DNA of 64,000 nucleotides from Geomonas sp. RF6 (GTDB lineage Bacteria; Desulfobacterota; Desulfuromonadia; Geobacterales; Geobacteraceae). Location: NCBI RefSeq assembly GCF_021044625.1, contig NZ_CP087999.1, forward strand, positions 3,555,001-3,619,000, in the 5' to 3' direction. The first letter of the stretch is position 1. Each line of letters begins with the position of its first letter. Positions 18,837-29,640 of this stretch are shown in pieces. A program made the position numbers and the translations under genes. The notes beneath the pieces were generated by a model. The model did no database searches. It saw nothing but the letters and a program-made list of their open reading frames with translations, and was not told the DNA's origin.

Positions 18837-21695
18837 ATGAGCCTGAAATGTGCGATGCGATGGCTGGTACTTCTCCTTCTTCTCCTTCCTCTTCCTTCCA
18901 TTGCTGCTCTCCTCGAGGAAACGTCTGGAGCCAGCGGCCGGGATACGACGCAGGGAAGCAGCGTCGGTGACTTCGGCCTTGAGGGCTCCTACCGCAGCAA
19001 TCCCGAGGTACTGCCGGTCGAGCAGTCGAAGGACGCGAGGGAGTGGCCCGACGAGCCGGACTCGGCGCAGCGGACCGTGAGACTCCTGGCGGAGCCGGGG
19101 GACGGCGAGATCTATCTCTCCTGGTACCTCGCGGAGAAGCCGCGCAAGCTCTCTGCCCAGCCTGCCTCCGGAGGGGGTGCGAAGGGGCAGGGAGCGGAGG
19201 GGGGGCGCGCGGAGAAGGTCGTGCGCTACCAGGTCCTGTACCGCTCCGACGTCGAGCCGGGGGGGAAGACGGTCGACGTACTGAAGGGGAACAGCTGCCG
19301 GCTGCGCGAGGTGAAGAACAACCGGCTCTACCTGATCCAGGTAAAGGGGTTCGGCGCAGCAGGGCAGGAGGTCGCCTCCTCCCGCGAGATCGCCGTGACG
19401 CCGCAGTCGGCGGAGGAATTAGGCTCCCCCATCGAGCGGGCCTTCGCGAAGGAAGTAGGTTCCCTGCAAGGCACCGTAAAGGGAGGGGCGAAGGGGGGGC
19501 AGAAACTGCAGCTGAACCGCCGCCTCACCCAGTTCGGCTACGACTTCTTCAAGAACAGCGGTGAGACGAGCTCCTCCGACAACCTCCCCGTCGTCCCCGA
19601 CTACCTCATCGGCCCCGGTGACGCCCTGCGGGTGGACATCTGGGGGGCGCTGCAAGGGCGCCACGAACTGGTCGTCAACCGCGACGGCGTCATAACCATC
19701 CCGAAGATCGGGGCGGTGAAGGTGTGGGGGCTGACCTACGAGCAGGCGCGCGGGGTCATCGAGAAGGCGATATCCCGTTACTACCGGAACTTCGACCTGA
19801 ACCTCACCATGGGGAAACTCCGCACCATGCAGGTCTACGTGGTCGGTGAGGTGCAGGCTCCGGGGGTGTACACCATAAACTCCCTCTCCACCGCCATCAG
19901 CGCCCTCGCCGCCGCCGGCGGCCCCTCGAAAAACGGCTCCCTGCGCTCCATACGCCTCGTGCGCGGCGGCAGCACGGTTCAGGAACTCGACCTCTACGAC
20001 ATGTTCGTGAGCGGCGACAAGACGAAGGATCTGCGGCTGCAAAGCGGAGACACCCTCTTTGTCCCGGTCATCGGGCCGGTCGCCGCCGTGGCGGGAGAGG
20101 CTCGGCGCCCTGCGATCTACGAGCTGAAGGGGAAGACCTCGGTGGCGGAAATCCTGAAGATGGCGGGGGGGACGACCGCAGCGGCGGACAGCTCCCGCGT
20201 CCAGGTCGAGCGCCTTTCCGGGAACTCCCGCGTCATTCTCGACTACTCCGGAAAGTCGGAGCAGGAGCTCTCCTCCCTCCCCGTGCAGGACCGGGACATG
20301 GTAAAGGTATTCCCGGTCTTCGAGGCGGCACGCGGGGTGGTGACCCTCACCGGAAACGTGCAGCACCCCGGCCAGTACCAGTACCGCCCCGGCATGCGCC
20401 TGAAGGACCTCATCCCCGACTACGGCACGCTCCTCCCGGAATCGTACCTCTCCGCGGTGGAGATCACGAGGCTCGCCCTGCCTGACCGGCATCGCGAACT
20501 GATATCTGCCGATCTGGGGAAGGCCCTCGCCGGGAGCGACCCGGACAACGTGGAGCTGAAGGATCAGGACAGCGTCCACGTATTTTCGCTGTGGGACATG
20601 CAGGAGCACCCGGTGGTGGCGATCACCGGTCAGGTGGTGAAGCCGGGTGAATACCCCTTCTACCCGCACATGACGGTGCGAGACCTGGTGAGCGCCGCAG
20701 GGAGCCTGAAGCGAAACGCGCTCCTTTCCAACGCGGAACTCACCCGCCTGGAGGTGCAGGACGGCACCGCCGTCGCCACCCGCTCGACCGTCGACCTCGG
20801 AAAGGCGCTCGCCGGCGACGCAGCACACAACCTGACGCTGCAGCCGGACGACATGCTCATCGTGCGCGGCATCACCGAGTGGCTGGAAGCCTCCGACCGC
20901 TTCGTGGTCCTCTCCGGCGAGGTCCGCTACCCCGGCACCTACTCCATCTCCAAGGGGGAGCGGCTGAGCTCCGTCATCAGGAGAGCGGGCGGTTTCACCG
21001 AGAAGGCGTACCTGAAGGGAGCGCGCTTCACCAGGAAAAGCGTCCGCGAGAGCCAGCAGAAACGGATGGATGAGGTCATTGCCAGAAGCGAGATAGAGAT
21101 CATGCAGAAGGAGGGGGAGATCTCCGCTTCCGCCTCGTCGAAGGAGGAGGCGGATGCCGCCAAGGCCTCCCTCGAGGGGCTCCTCGCCGCGCTGCAGAAG
21201 CTGAAGGAGCGAAAGGCCGAGGGGCGCGTGGTTATCACCCTCCTCCCTCCGGACCTGATGTCCAGCACCGACAACGACCTCGAGCTCATGGGGGGGGACC
21301 GGCTGGAGGTCCCGATGACTCCGAGCGAGGTGACGGTCATGGGGCAGGTGTACAACCCGACCTCCTTCGTGTACAAGGAGGGCGGTACCGTCTCCTCATA
21401 TCTCAGGAAGTCTGGGGGGCCCACCCGGGAGGCGGAGGATGACGATATCTACGTCGTGAAAGCGGACGGCTCGGTGGCAAGCAGGCAGCAGTCCTCCTTC
21501 GGGATGAGCTGGGACGAGAACGACAAGAAGTGGAGCTTCGGCGGCTTCATGGACCGCCGCGTCGATCCCGGTGACACCATCGTCGTGCCGCAGAAGCTGG
21601 AGCGCACGGCGTGGATGAGGAGCATAAAGGATATAACCACCATCGTGTCGCAGATCGCCCTCACAGCGGGGACGGTGTATCTCTGGTTCAAGTAG
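18837..21695 (+). CDS. SLBB-repeat polysaccharide export protein (Wza-like)
   Basis: 952 residues, far longer than E. coli Wza (~380). It has a signal peptide (MRWLVLLLLLLPLPSIAA) and no lipobox. The polysaccharide-export domain starts near residue 250 (VPDYLIGPGDALRVDIWG). A row of about five SLBB-type units follows, recognisable by recurring VTGEV/VVGEV..PGVY..N and GDTLFVP patterns. An Ala/Glu-rich helical insert lies near 750-790, and the protein ends in a short hydrophobic segment (SQIALTAGTVYLWFK). It probably forms the outer-membrane/periplasmic conduit for an exopolysaccharide. The next two genes fit the same task. The enlarged form with tandem SLBB domains is known from deltaproteobacteria. 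Confidence 0.9.
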   Translation: MSLKCAMRWLVLLLLLLPLPSIAALLEETSGASGRDTTQGSSVGDFGLEGSYRSNPEVLPVEQSKDAREWPDEPDSAQRTVRLLAEPGDGEIYLSWYLAEKPRKLSAQPASGGGAKGQGAEGGRAEKVVRYQVLYRSDVEPGGKTVDVLKGNSCRLREVKNNRLYLIQVKGFGAAGQEVASSREIAVTPQSAEELGSPIERAFAKEVGSLQGTVKGGAKGGQKLQLNRRLTQFGYDFFKNSGETSSSDNLPVVPDYLIGPGDALRVDIWGALQGRHELVVNRDGVITIPKIGAVKVWGLTYEQARGVIEKAISRYYRNFDLNLTMGKLRTMQVYVVGEVQAPGVYTINSLSTAISALAAAGGPSKNGSLRSIRLVRGGSTVQELDLYDMFVSGDKTKDLRLQSGDTLFVPVIGPVAAVAGEARRPAIYELKGKTSVAEILKMAGGTTAAADSSRVQVERLSGNSRVILDYSGKSEQELSSLPVQDRDMVKVFPVFEAARGVVTLTGNVQHPGQYQYRPGMRLKDLIPDYGTLLPESYLSAVEITRLALPDRHRELISADLGKALAGSDPDNVELKDQDSVHVFSLWDMQEHPVVAITGQVVKPGEYPFYPHMTVRDLVSAAGSLKRNALLSNAELTRLEVQDGTAVATRSTVDLGKALAGDAAHNLTLQPDDMLIVRGITEWLEASDRFVVLSGEVRYPGTYSISKGERLSSVIRRAGGFTEKAYLKGARFTRKSVRESQQKRMDEVIARSEIEIMQKEGEISASASSKEEADAAKASLEGLLAALQKLKERKAEGRVVITLLPPDLMSSTDNDLELMGGDRLEVPMTPSEVTVMGQVYNPTSFVYKEGGTVSSYLRKSGGPTREAEDDDIYVVKADGSVASRQQSSFGMSWDENDKKWSFGGFMDRRVDPGDTIVVPQKLERTAWMRSIKDITTIVSQIALTAGTVYLWFK

Positions 21696-21766
21696 CGGTG
21701 CCCAATTTCCGGTCTTAGCGTGCGCGGCTCCCTCGAATGGGACGCGCTGCACCTCGAGGGGTAGCG

Positions 21767-22966
21767 ATGCAAGAGACGAAACAGACGATTCCTGAAGAAG
21801 GGGAGCTCAATCTCCTGGAGCTTGTGCATGTGCTGGCGAGGCGCCGCCGCATTATCATTACCTCCTGCGTTGCCGCCGCCCTCATCTCCGCCGCGGTCTC
21901 CTTCGCAATGCCGAAGCAGTACAAGGCGACGGCGACGGTCCTCCCTCCCCAGAAGGAGGGGGCCTCGAACCTGTCGGCCCTTCTGGGGCAGGCGTCCGGG
22001 CTGAGTGGCCTTACCACCGGGCTCTTCGGGTCCACCAGCAGCACCGATCTCTACGTCGGGATACTGAAGAGCCGCTCCGTCGCCGATGCGGTCATCGCGA
22101 AGCTCGACCTGACGAACGTCTTCCATGCCCGGAACAGGGAGGAGTCGCGCAAGAGACTTTCCTCCGTGGTGAAGGTGCAGGCGGGGAAGGACGGCATCAT
22201 CACCATCAACGCCGAGATGGAGAGCCCGAAGCTTGCCGCGGATCTCGCCAACGCCATGGTGGCAGAGCTGGGGAAAAAGAGCGTGCAGCTCAACCTGACG
22301 AAGGCGGGGGGAGAACGCGTCTTCCTGGAGAAACGCCTTGAGGTGGTGAAGTCCGACCTGAAGAACGCGGAAGAGGAGCTGAAGGGCTTTCAGCAGAGAA
22401 ACCGCTCCATCAAGGTGGAGGCGCAGGCGGTGGCCACCATCGAAGGGCTCGCGAAGGTAAAGGCTGAGCTTGTTTCCCGCGAGGTGCAGCTTGCTTCCCT
22501 CTCCATCTCGCGCACCGCTGAGAGCCCGGAGGTGAAGTCGCTCGAGGGATCGATCGCGCGGCTCCGGCACCAGGTAGCGGCCATGGAAGGGGTGGGGGGG
22601 CTGGACGCCATACCCGCGGTCGGGAACGTCCCGGCTCTTGCCGTGGAGTACGCGCGGCGCATGAGGAACCTGAAGGTGCAGGAGGCGATTTACGAGCAGC
22701 TGACAAAGCAGTACGAGATGGCGAAGCTCAGCGAGGCGAAAGATTCGGCGTCGCTGCAGGTGCTGGACGAAGCCGTTCCCCCTCTGAAAAAGAGCAAACC
22801 GGTACGATCCGTCATCATCCTCGCCAGCACCTTTGCCGCCTTCATCCTCTCCGCGCTGGCGGCCGTTCTCCTGGAGTACGTCCAGCTCCTCCCCCAGGAG
22901 GACCGCAAGCGACTGGAGGAGATCAAGGTCGCGCTCCTCCCCTGGAAGGGTGGGTGTTCCTCGTGA
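21767..22966 (+). CDS. Wzz-type polysaccharide chain-length/co-polymerase protein
   Basis: 399 residues with a membrane segment near 30-52 (IIITSCVAAALISAAVSF) and a second near 345-370 (VIILASTFAAFILSALAAVLLEYV). Between them is a long helical periplasmic part, as in Wzz/PCP-1 proteins. The N-terminal LNLLELVHVLARRRR is the family entry motif. No C-terminal tyrosine kinase domain is fused. ATG 21767 has GAGGGG upstream. Its last codons overlap the PAP2 gene start, implying coupled translation. Confidence 0.87.
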   Translation: MQETKQTIPEEGELNLLELVHVLARRRRIIITSCVAAALISAAVSFAMPKQYKATATVLPPQKEGASNLSALLGQASGLSGLTTGLFGSTSSTDLYVGILKSRSVADAVIAKLDLTNVFHARNREESRKRLSSVVKVQAGKDGIITINAEMESPKLAADLANAMVAELGKKSVQLNLTKAGGERVFLEKRLEVVKSDLKNAEEELKGFQQRNRSIKVEAQAVATIEGLAKVKAELVSREVQLASLSISRTAESPEVKSLEGSIARLRHQVAAMEGVGGLDAIPAVGNVPALAVEYARRMRNLKVQEAIYEQLTKQYEMAKLSEAKDSASLQVLDEAVPPLKKSKPVRSVIILASTFAAFILSALAAVLLEYVQLLPQEDRKRLEEIKVALLPWKGGCSS

Positions 22967-23784
22967 CGGTGCTGAAAAAAGTGTCATGGCTCGGTTTTAT
23001 CCTCCTCCTCGCTCCCCTCTTTTTCGGCAGTTCCGCCCTTGCAGGAGAGAACTTCTTCAACAGCCGCCCTCTCGCAAAGGAAGAGCTCGTCCGGCTGAAA
23101 GGGGAAGGGGAGAAAATGGTGAAATCGCCGGTAACGGAGTTTCTCCCCGCCACCCTTGCCACCCTCGGCGTCTTCGGAGTCACCTACATTTACGACCGCG
23201 AAATCCGCTCCGATCTCGCGGCGAACCGGAGCGACGCGCTGCATCGGGCCGCTGACGTGGGAGCGTTCGTGGGAAACCCCTACCTGCAGCTCGGAGGGGC
23301 CGCGATCGTGTACACAACCGGGGCGCTGGCCGACTCTCCGCGGCTGCAGCGGATCGGTGAGGAACTGGGGGAGGCGCTCATCCTCGCCGACCTCTCCGGG
23401 TTCGTGTTGAAGAGCGCCGTGGGGCGCGGCAGGCCGCGTACCGGGACCGACCGGGGTAACTTCCGCCCCTTCAGCTTCAAGTCGGAGTACGACTCTCTCC
23501 CCTCCATGCACACGGCGAGCTCATTTGCCGTCGCCCACGTCCTCGCCTCCGAGACGGAGAGCGTCCCGGCGAAGCTCCTGTACTACACCGCGGCGGGGTT
23601 TGTCGGTTTCTCGCGCCTGTACCAGGAGGAGCACTGGGCAAGCGACATCATCCTCGGTGCCGCGCTGGGGGAGCTGGCGGGGAGGGCGGTGACGAGCTTT
23701 CGCGCAGGGGAGAAAGGGAGCGTCCGGCTCGTGCCGGCGGTCTCGCAGCAGGGTGCCGCAGTGGCGCTGCAGGGAACGTTTTAA
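22954..23784 (+). CDS. PAP2-family phosphatase, exported or membrane-anchored
   Basis: 276 residues. Hydrophobic N-terminus (WLGFILLLAPLFFGSSALAG) resembling a signal peptide. The three PAP2 phosphatase motifs are visible: KSAVGRGRPRTG (K..GRxRP), SLPSMHTASS (PSxH with Met replacing Gly) and SRLYQEEHWASDIILG (SR..H...D). Such enzymes recycle lipid pyrophosphates such as undecaprenyl pyrophosphate, or trim lipid A. Next to the Wzz/SLBB genes, carrier-lipid recycling is the likely role (inference). Starts GTG 22954 and GTG 22963 are both possible; the first overlaps the upstream gene by 13 bp. Confidence 0.87.
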   Translation: MFLVTVLKKVSWLGFILLLAPLFFGSSALAGENFFNSRPLAKEELVRLKGEGEKMVKSPVTEFLPATLATLGVFGVTYIYDREIRSDLAANRSDALHRAADVGAFVGNPYLQLGGAAIVYTTGALADSPRLQRIGEELGEALILADLSGFVLKSAVGRGRPRTGTDRGNFRPFSFKSEYDSLPSMHTASSFAVAHVLASETESVPAKLLYYTAAGFVGFSRLYQEEHWASDIILGAALGELAGRAVTSFRAGEKGSVRLVPAVSQQGAAVALQGTF

Positions 23785-23845
23785 ACCGCCCCCGATAGCG
23801 GGGACGGGTGAATCAAGGGTGCCTCGGGCACCTTCAGGAGTGAGC

Positions 23846-24523
23846 ATGCTGAAGGCAGTAATCTTTGACTTCGACGGCGTCATCGTCGACACCGAGCCGT
23901 TGCACTACCAGGCGTTCCAGGAAATCCTCGTCCCGCTGGGGATGGGGTACTCGTGGCAGGAGTATGTAGAACACTATATGGGCTTTGACGACCGCGACGC
24001 CTTCAAGGAGTCGTTCCTCTCCGTGGGGCGCGAGCTTTCCCAGGAGAGGCTGCATGAGCTCATCGACGCGAAGGCGGCCGCCTTTCACCGCGTCGTCGCG
24101 GGGGGCGTTCCCCCCTATGCGGGAGTCGTGGAGCTGATCCGCGAGCTCAGCGGCACCGTGCCGCTGGGACTTTGCAGCGGCGCGCTCCTCTCCGACATCG
24201 AGCCGATCCTGTCGCAACTGGGGCTTCAATCCTCCTTCGACGCCATGGTAACCGCGGACCAGGTCGCGGCGAGCAAGCCGGATCCGGAGAGTTACCGCGT
24301 CACCCTGGCACGGCTCCAGGAACTCTTCCCCGAAAATGGCGTCACCCCCTCCGAAACCCTCGCCATCGAAGATACCCCCGCCGGCATCCTCTCCGCCACC
24401 GGCGCCGGCGCGCAGGTCCTCGCCGTCACCAACAGCTACCCCCCCGACAGGCTTTCCGGCGCCTGCAAGGTGGTGGAATCCCTCGCCGGAATCGACCTCC
24501 GGGGGCTGCGCCTCCTCCTTTGA
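23846..24523 (+). CDS. HAD-family phosphatase (beta-phosphoglucomutase-like)
   Basis: 225 residues. HAD motifs in order: FDFDGVIVDTEP (nucleophile and acid/base Asp pair), CSGA at motif II, KPDPESY with the motif III Lys, and IEDTPAG for the acidic motif IV. The cap between motif I and II is the helical type of the subfamily that dephosphorylates small phosphosugars or isomerises beta-glucose-1-phosphate. The substrate is unknown. Start at 23846 with CAGGAGTG upstream; the stop lies 8 bp before hrpB, so both are probably one transcript. Confidence 0.88.
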   Translation: MLKAVIFDFDGVIVDTEPLHYQAFQEILVPLGMGYSWQEYVEHYMGFDDRDAFKESFLSVGRELSQERLHELIDAKAAAFHRVVAGGVPPYAGVVELIRELSGTVPLGLCSGALLSDIEPILSQLGLQSSFDAMVTADQVAASKPDPESYRVTLARLQELFPENGVTPSETLAIEDTPAGILSATGAGAQVLAVTNSYPPDRLSGACKVVESLAGIDLRGLRLLL

Positions 24524-24531
24524 GCCGTCCC

Positions 24532-27009
24532 ATGCAGCGCACACCGATCGATGAGCTCCTCCCGGAGCTCCTCTCTCTCCTCGAGGAGCGGAACGCCCTC
24601 GTCCTGCAGGCGCCCCCCGGCGCCGGTAAAACGACGAGGGTCCCGCCGGCTCTCCTGTCCGCCCCCTTTCTCCAGGGTCGCAGCGTGATCATGCTGGAGC
24701 CGCGCCGGCTTGCCGCCGTCAATGCCGCGCGCTTCATGGCCGGGGCGCTGGGCGAGGAGGTCGGCGGCACCGTCGGCTACACCATACGCTTTGAAAAGCG
24801 TGTCAGCGCCGCCACAAGGATCGAGGTGGTGACCGAGGGGATCCTCGCCCGCAGACTGCAAAACGATCCCCTCCTGGAAGGGGTCGGTGCGGTCATCTTC
24901 GACGAGTTCCACGAGAGGAACCTCACAAGCGACCTTTCCCTCGCCCTCTGCCGCGATGTGCAAAAGGAGGTGCGCGACGACCTGCGCCTCATCGTCATGT
25001 CCGCGACGCTCGACGCCGCGCCGGTGGCGGCGCTCCTCGGGGAGGCCCCCCTTCTTTCCAGCCAGGGGAGGAGCTTCCCGGTCGAGGTGCGCTACCTGGC
25101 AGCGGAGTCGCGGGAGAGGATCGCGGAGCTCGCCTTCTCCGGAGCGAGGCGCGCCCTTTCGGAGACAAGCGGTGACGTCCTTGTCTTTCTTCCCGGGGGA
25201 GGGGAGATCAGGCGTTGCCACCGCCTCCTGCACGAAGCCTTCGGCGATTCCATCGTCGTCGCCGCGCTGTACGGAGATCTCCCCTTTGCGGCGCAGCAGC
25301 GCGCCATCCTCCCCGCCGAGAAGAGGAAGGTGGTCCTTGCCACCAACATCGCGGAAACGAGCCTTACCATCGAGGGGGTGCGGGTGGTGGTCGATACCGG
25401 CTACTCCCGCCAGCTTCGCTTCGACCCCGGGACCGGGCTGAACCGCCTGGAGGTGCGCCGCATCTCCGCGGCAAGCGCCGAGCAGCGCGCCGGTCGCGCA
25501 GGGCGCGTCGCCCCCGGGGTGTGCTACCGCCTCTGGACGGAGCACACCCAGAGGACGCTCCTTCCTTTCACACCGCCGGAGATCCGCGTTTCCGATCTCG
25601 CTCCTCTCGCCCTTGATCTTGCGCTTTGGGGGGTGGATGATCCCCGATCCCTCTCGTGGCTCGACGAGCCCCCTGCGGCGCACCTGGAGGAGGGGAGGTC
25701 GCTCCTGAAAAGGCTTGGGGCACTCGATCACCGCGGAGCGATCACAAAGCTCGGGCGGGAGATGGCGTCGCTGCCGATGCATCCGCGCCTGGCGGCGATG
25801 CTCATCGCCAGCCGCGGTGCCCGGCTCGGGGCACACGCCTGCACGCTCGCCGCCATTCTCTCGGAGCGCGACCTCCTGCCGCGCGGCGCGGGGCAGCTCT
25901 CCGAGAGCGATCTCCTTGACCGGGTGGAGGCGCTGGCACGCCGGTGCGACCCGCAGGCGAGCCGCACCGTCGAGCGCCTCGCCCTCTACTTCAGGCAGAC
26001 GCTGCGCGTTCCCGCGGCCGAGGGGGGCCCCACCGCAGCCGAGGTCGGCGCGCTTCTTATGAAGGCGTATCCGGACCGCATCGGGAAGGAGCGCGCCCCC
26101 GCCTCCGGGCGCTACCTCCTGGCGAACGGCACCGGCGGCCGCCTCTCCACTCGCAGCAATCTGCGAGCGGAGGCGTTCATCGTGGCGGTGGAGGTGGAGG
26201 GTGGAGGCGCGGAAGGGGAGATTCATCTCGCGAGCGCGGTCTCCCTGGAGGAGGTGCGGAGGGTATGCACGGACACCGTCACCCGCGAGCGGCGGGTCTT
26301 CTGGGACCCCCGGGAGTCGCGCGTGGTCGCGCGGGAGGAGGAGAGGCTCGGCGCGCTCGTTCTTTCCGAAAGGGTGCTGCACCCCTCCCCTGACGAGGTG
26401 GTGGCGGCCCTTCTGGAGGGGATCCGCGGCTCCGGCGGCGTCTCGAGTCTCCCCTGGAGCGAGGAGTCGCTGGAGTACCGGCGTCGCGTGGCGTTCCTGG
26501 CGGAAGCGCTTCCCGAGGAGAAACTCCCCGAGCTCACGGACGAAATCCTCTCCGAAAATCTGGAGCTGTGGCTCGCACCGCACCTTCACGGGGTGCGCTC
26601 CATGGCGCAGCTCGGGCGGGTCGACATGACCGGGGCGCTGAAGGGGATGCTCGACTGGCGCCAGCAGAAGCTCGTGGAGGAGGGGGCGCCGACGCATCTC
26701 CGGGTGCCGAGCGGGTCGCGGGTGCAGCTCCACTACCCCCCCCACGGAGCGCCGTATCTGGCGGTGAAGCTCCAGGAGATGTTCGGCCTCGCCGAGACTC
26801 CGCGGATCGCCTCCGGGAGGGTGCCGGTGCTCATCCACCTGCTGTCGCCGGCGCGCCGACCGATCCAGGTCACAGCCGACCTGAAGAGCTTCTGGAACGG
26901 TGCCTATCAGGAGGTGAAAAAGGAGCTGAAGGGGCGCTACCCGAAGCACCCCTGGCCGGACGATCCATGGCAGGCGCAGGCGACTGCGAAGGTGAAACGA
27001 CGGATGTAG
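24532..27009 (+). CDS. hrpB: ATP-dependent helicase HrpB
   Basis: 825 residues, DEAH-box superfamily 2. Walker A is at about residue 30 (APPGAGKTTRVPP), motif II is DEFH at about 124 (FDEFHERNL, with Phe replacing Ala), motif III is SATLDA, and motif VI is EQRAGRAGRV. The HA2 and HrpB C-terminal domains fill the second half (for example the DWRQQKLVEEGAPTHLRVPSG stretch). HrpB proteins are conserved but their physiological RNA or DNA target is not settled. The ATG at 24532 has only a weak ribosome-binding site, consistent with coupling to the HAD gene. Confidence 0.94.
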   Translation: MQRTPIDELLPELLSLLEERNALVLQAPPGAGKTTRVPPALLSAPFLQGRSVIMLEPRRLAAVNAARFMAGALGEEVGGTVGYTIRFEKRVSAATRIEVVTEGILARRLQNDPLLEGVGAVIFDEFHERNLTSDLSLALCRDVQKEVRDDLRLIVMSATLDAAPVAALLGEAPLLSSQGRSFPVEVRYLAAESRERIAELAFSGARRALSETSGDVLVFLPGGGEIRRCHRLLHEAFGDSIVVAALYGDLPFAAQQRAILPAEKRKVVLATNIAETSLTIEGVRVVVDTGYSRQLRFDPGTGLNRLEVRRISAASAEQRAGRAGRVAPGVCYRLWTEHTQRTLLPFTPPEIRVSDLAPLALDLALWGVDDPRSLSWLDEPPAAHLEEGRSLLKRLGALDHRGAITKLGREMASLPMHPRLAAMLIASRGARLGAHACTLAAILSERDLLPRGAGQLSESDLLDRVEALARRCDPQASRTVERLALYFRQTLRVPAAEGGPTAAEVGALLMKAYPDRIGKERAPASGRYLLANGTGGRLSTRSNLRAEAFIVAVEVEGGGAEGEIHLASAVSLEEVRRVCTDTVTRERRVFWDPRESRVVAREEERLGALVLSERVLHPSPDEVVAALLEGIRGSGGVSSLPWSEESLEYRRRVAFLAEALPEEKLPELTDEILSENLELWLAPHLHGVRSMAQLGRVDMTGALKGMLDWRQQKLVEEGAPTHLRVPSGSRVQLHYPPHGAPYLAVKLQEMFGLAETPRIASGRVPVLIHLLSPARRPIQVTADLKSFWNGAYQEVKKELKGRYPKHPWPDDPWQAQATAKVKRRM

Positions 27010-27095
27010 CACGGCCGGAGGCAGAAGCACTGCTCCGCGTGCTTTCCGCCGTGATCCTCCGACCGCACCGGATGGACTCTGAATGATCATTTTTT

Positions 27096-27121
27096 GTGCA
27101 CTGTGCCTCTTTTGTGTGCAC
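27096..27121 (+). promoter_or_regulatory. Paired GTGCAC sites upstream of glnN
   Basis: Two GTGCACT sequences start at 27096 and 27116, exactly 20 bp (about two helical turns) apart. They lie about 120-145 bp before the predicted sigma-54 promoter. The position and phasing fit an enhancer site for an NtrC-type activator (inference). The rest of the 348-bp gap holds nothing else I can support. Confidence 0.4.
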
Positions 27122-27240
27122 TTTTTTCATCGGAACTTTGGCGCTTTCTCACAAAAGATGCAATGGCATAACAGGTCTATCGTAAAAAGAAGAAAGAATA
27201 CGCTGCGTTAGTGGTATGGCCGCTCTCTGGTCTTGATCAT

Positions 27241-27256
27241 CGGCATACGTCTTGCT
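27241..27256 (+). promoter_or_regulatory. Sigma-54 (RpoN) promoter for glnN
   Basis: CGGCATACGTCTTGCT has the invariant GG (27242-27243) and GC (27254-27255) separated by 10 bp, plus TTGC at -12. It lies 102 bp before the glnN ATG. Confidence 0.7.
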
Positions 27257-27357
27257 CTTTTAGGACGTTTTTGCATAATCCCAGTCGATCTGCTTAAAAA
27301 AGTCGCAATCAATAAGCCTTGTACCGCCCAACGCAAAGAAAAGGAGTTAGAACCAGT

Positions 27358-29445
<2,088 letters not shown>

Positions 29446-29469
29446 AATCCGCAGCTGAAATGCAAAAAG

Positions 29470-29504
29470 AAAAAGGAGCCTCCGAAGGGGGGCTCCTTTT
29501 TCTT
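29470..29504 (+). terminator. Terminator after glnN
   Basis: AAAAAGGAGCC (29470-29480) pairs with GGCTCCTTTTT (29491-29501), with a T-rich tail. Confidence 0.9.
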
Positions 29505-29527
29505 TTGGGAATCATCAGGTACAGAAC

Positions 29528-29573
29528 CTTATAATTCAAGACCTGACCCCGGGGTCAGGTCTTGAATTATAAG
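29528..29573. repeat. Perfect 46-nt palindrome with TGACCCCGGGGTCA centre
   Basis: Two 23-nt arms (CTTATAATTCAAG then ACCTGACCCC) are exact reverse complements with no spacer. The TGACCC/GGGTCA centre is shared with the transposase-type repeats near 57.5-58.7 kb and 38.2 kb, but the arms differ. Likely a REP-type intergenic repeat. Confidence 0.75.
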
Positions 29574-29640
29574 CTTTTTGCAGGCATGCCCGGAATGGCA
29601 GCCTGCCGAGTTTTCTCTGGGGCAGGTGGGAGTCGTTCGA

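Noticed and set aside
24436-27090. Very long open frame on the minus strand opposite hrpB
   Set aside because: Antisense shadow in GC-rich DNA. Its product is His/Arg/Gly-rich without domains, whereas the + strand encodes a textbook HrpB.
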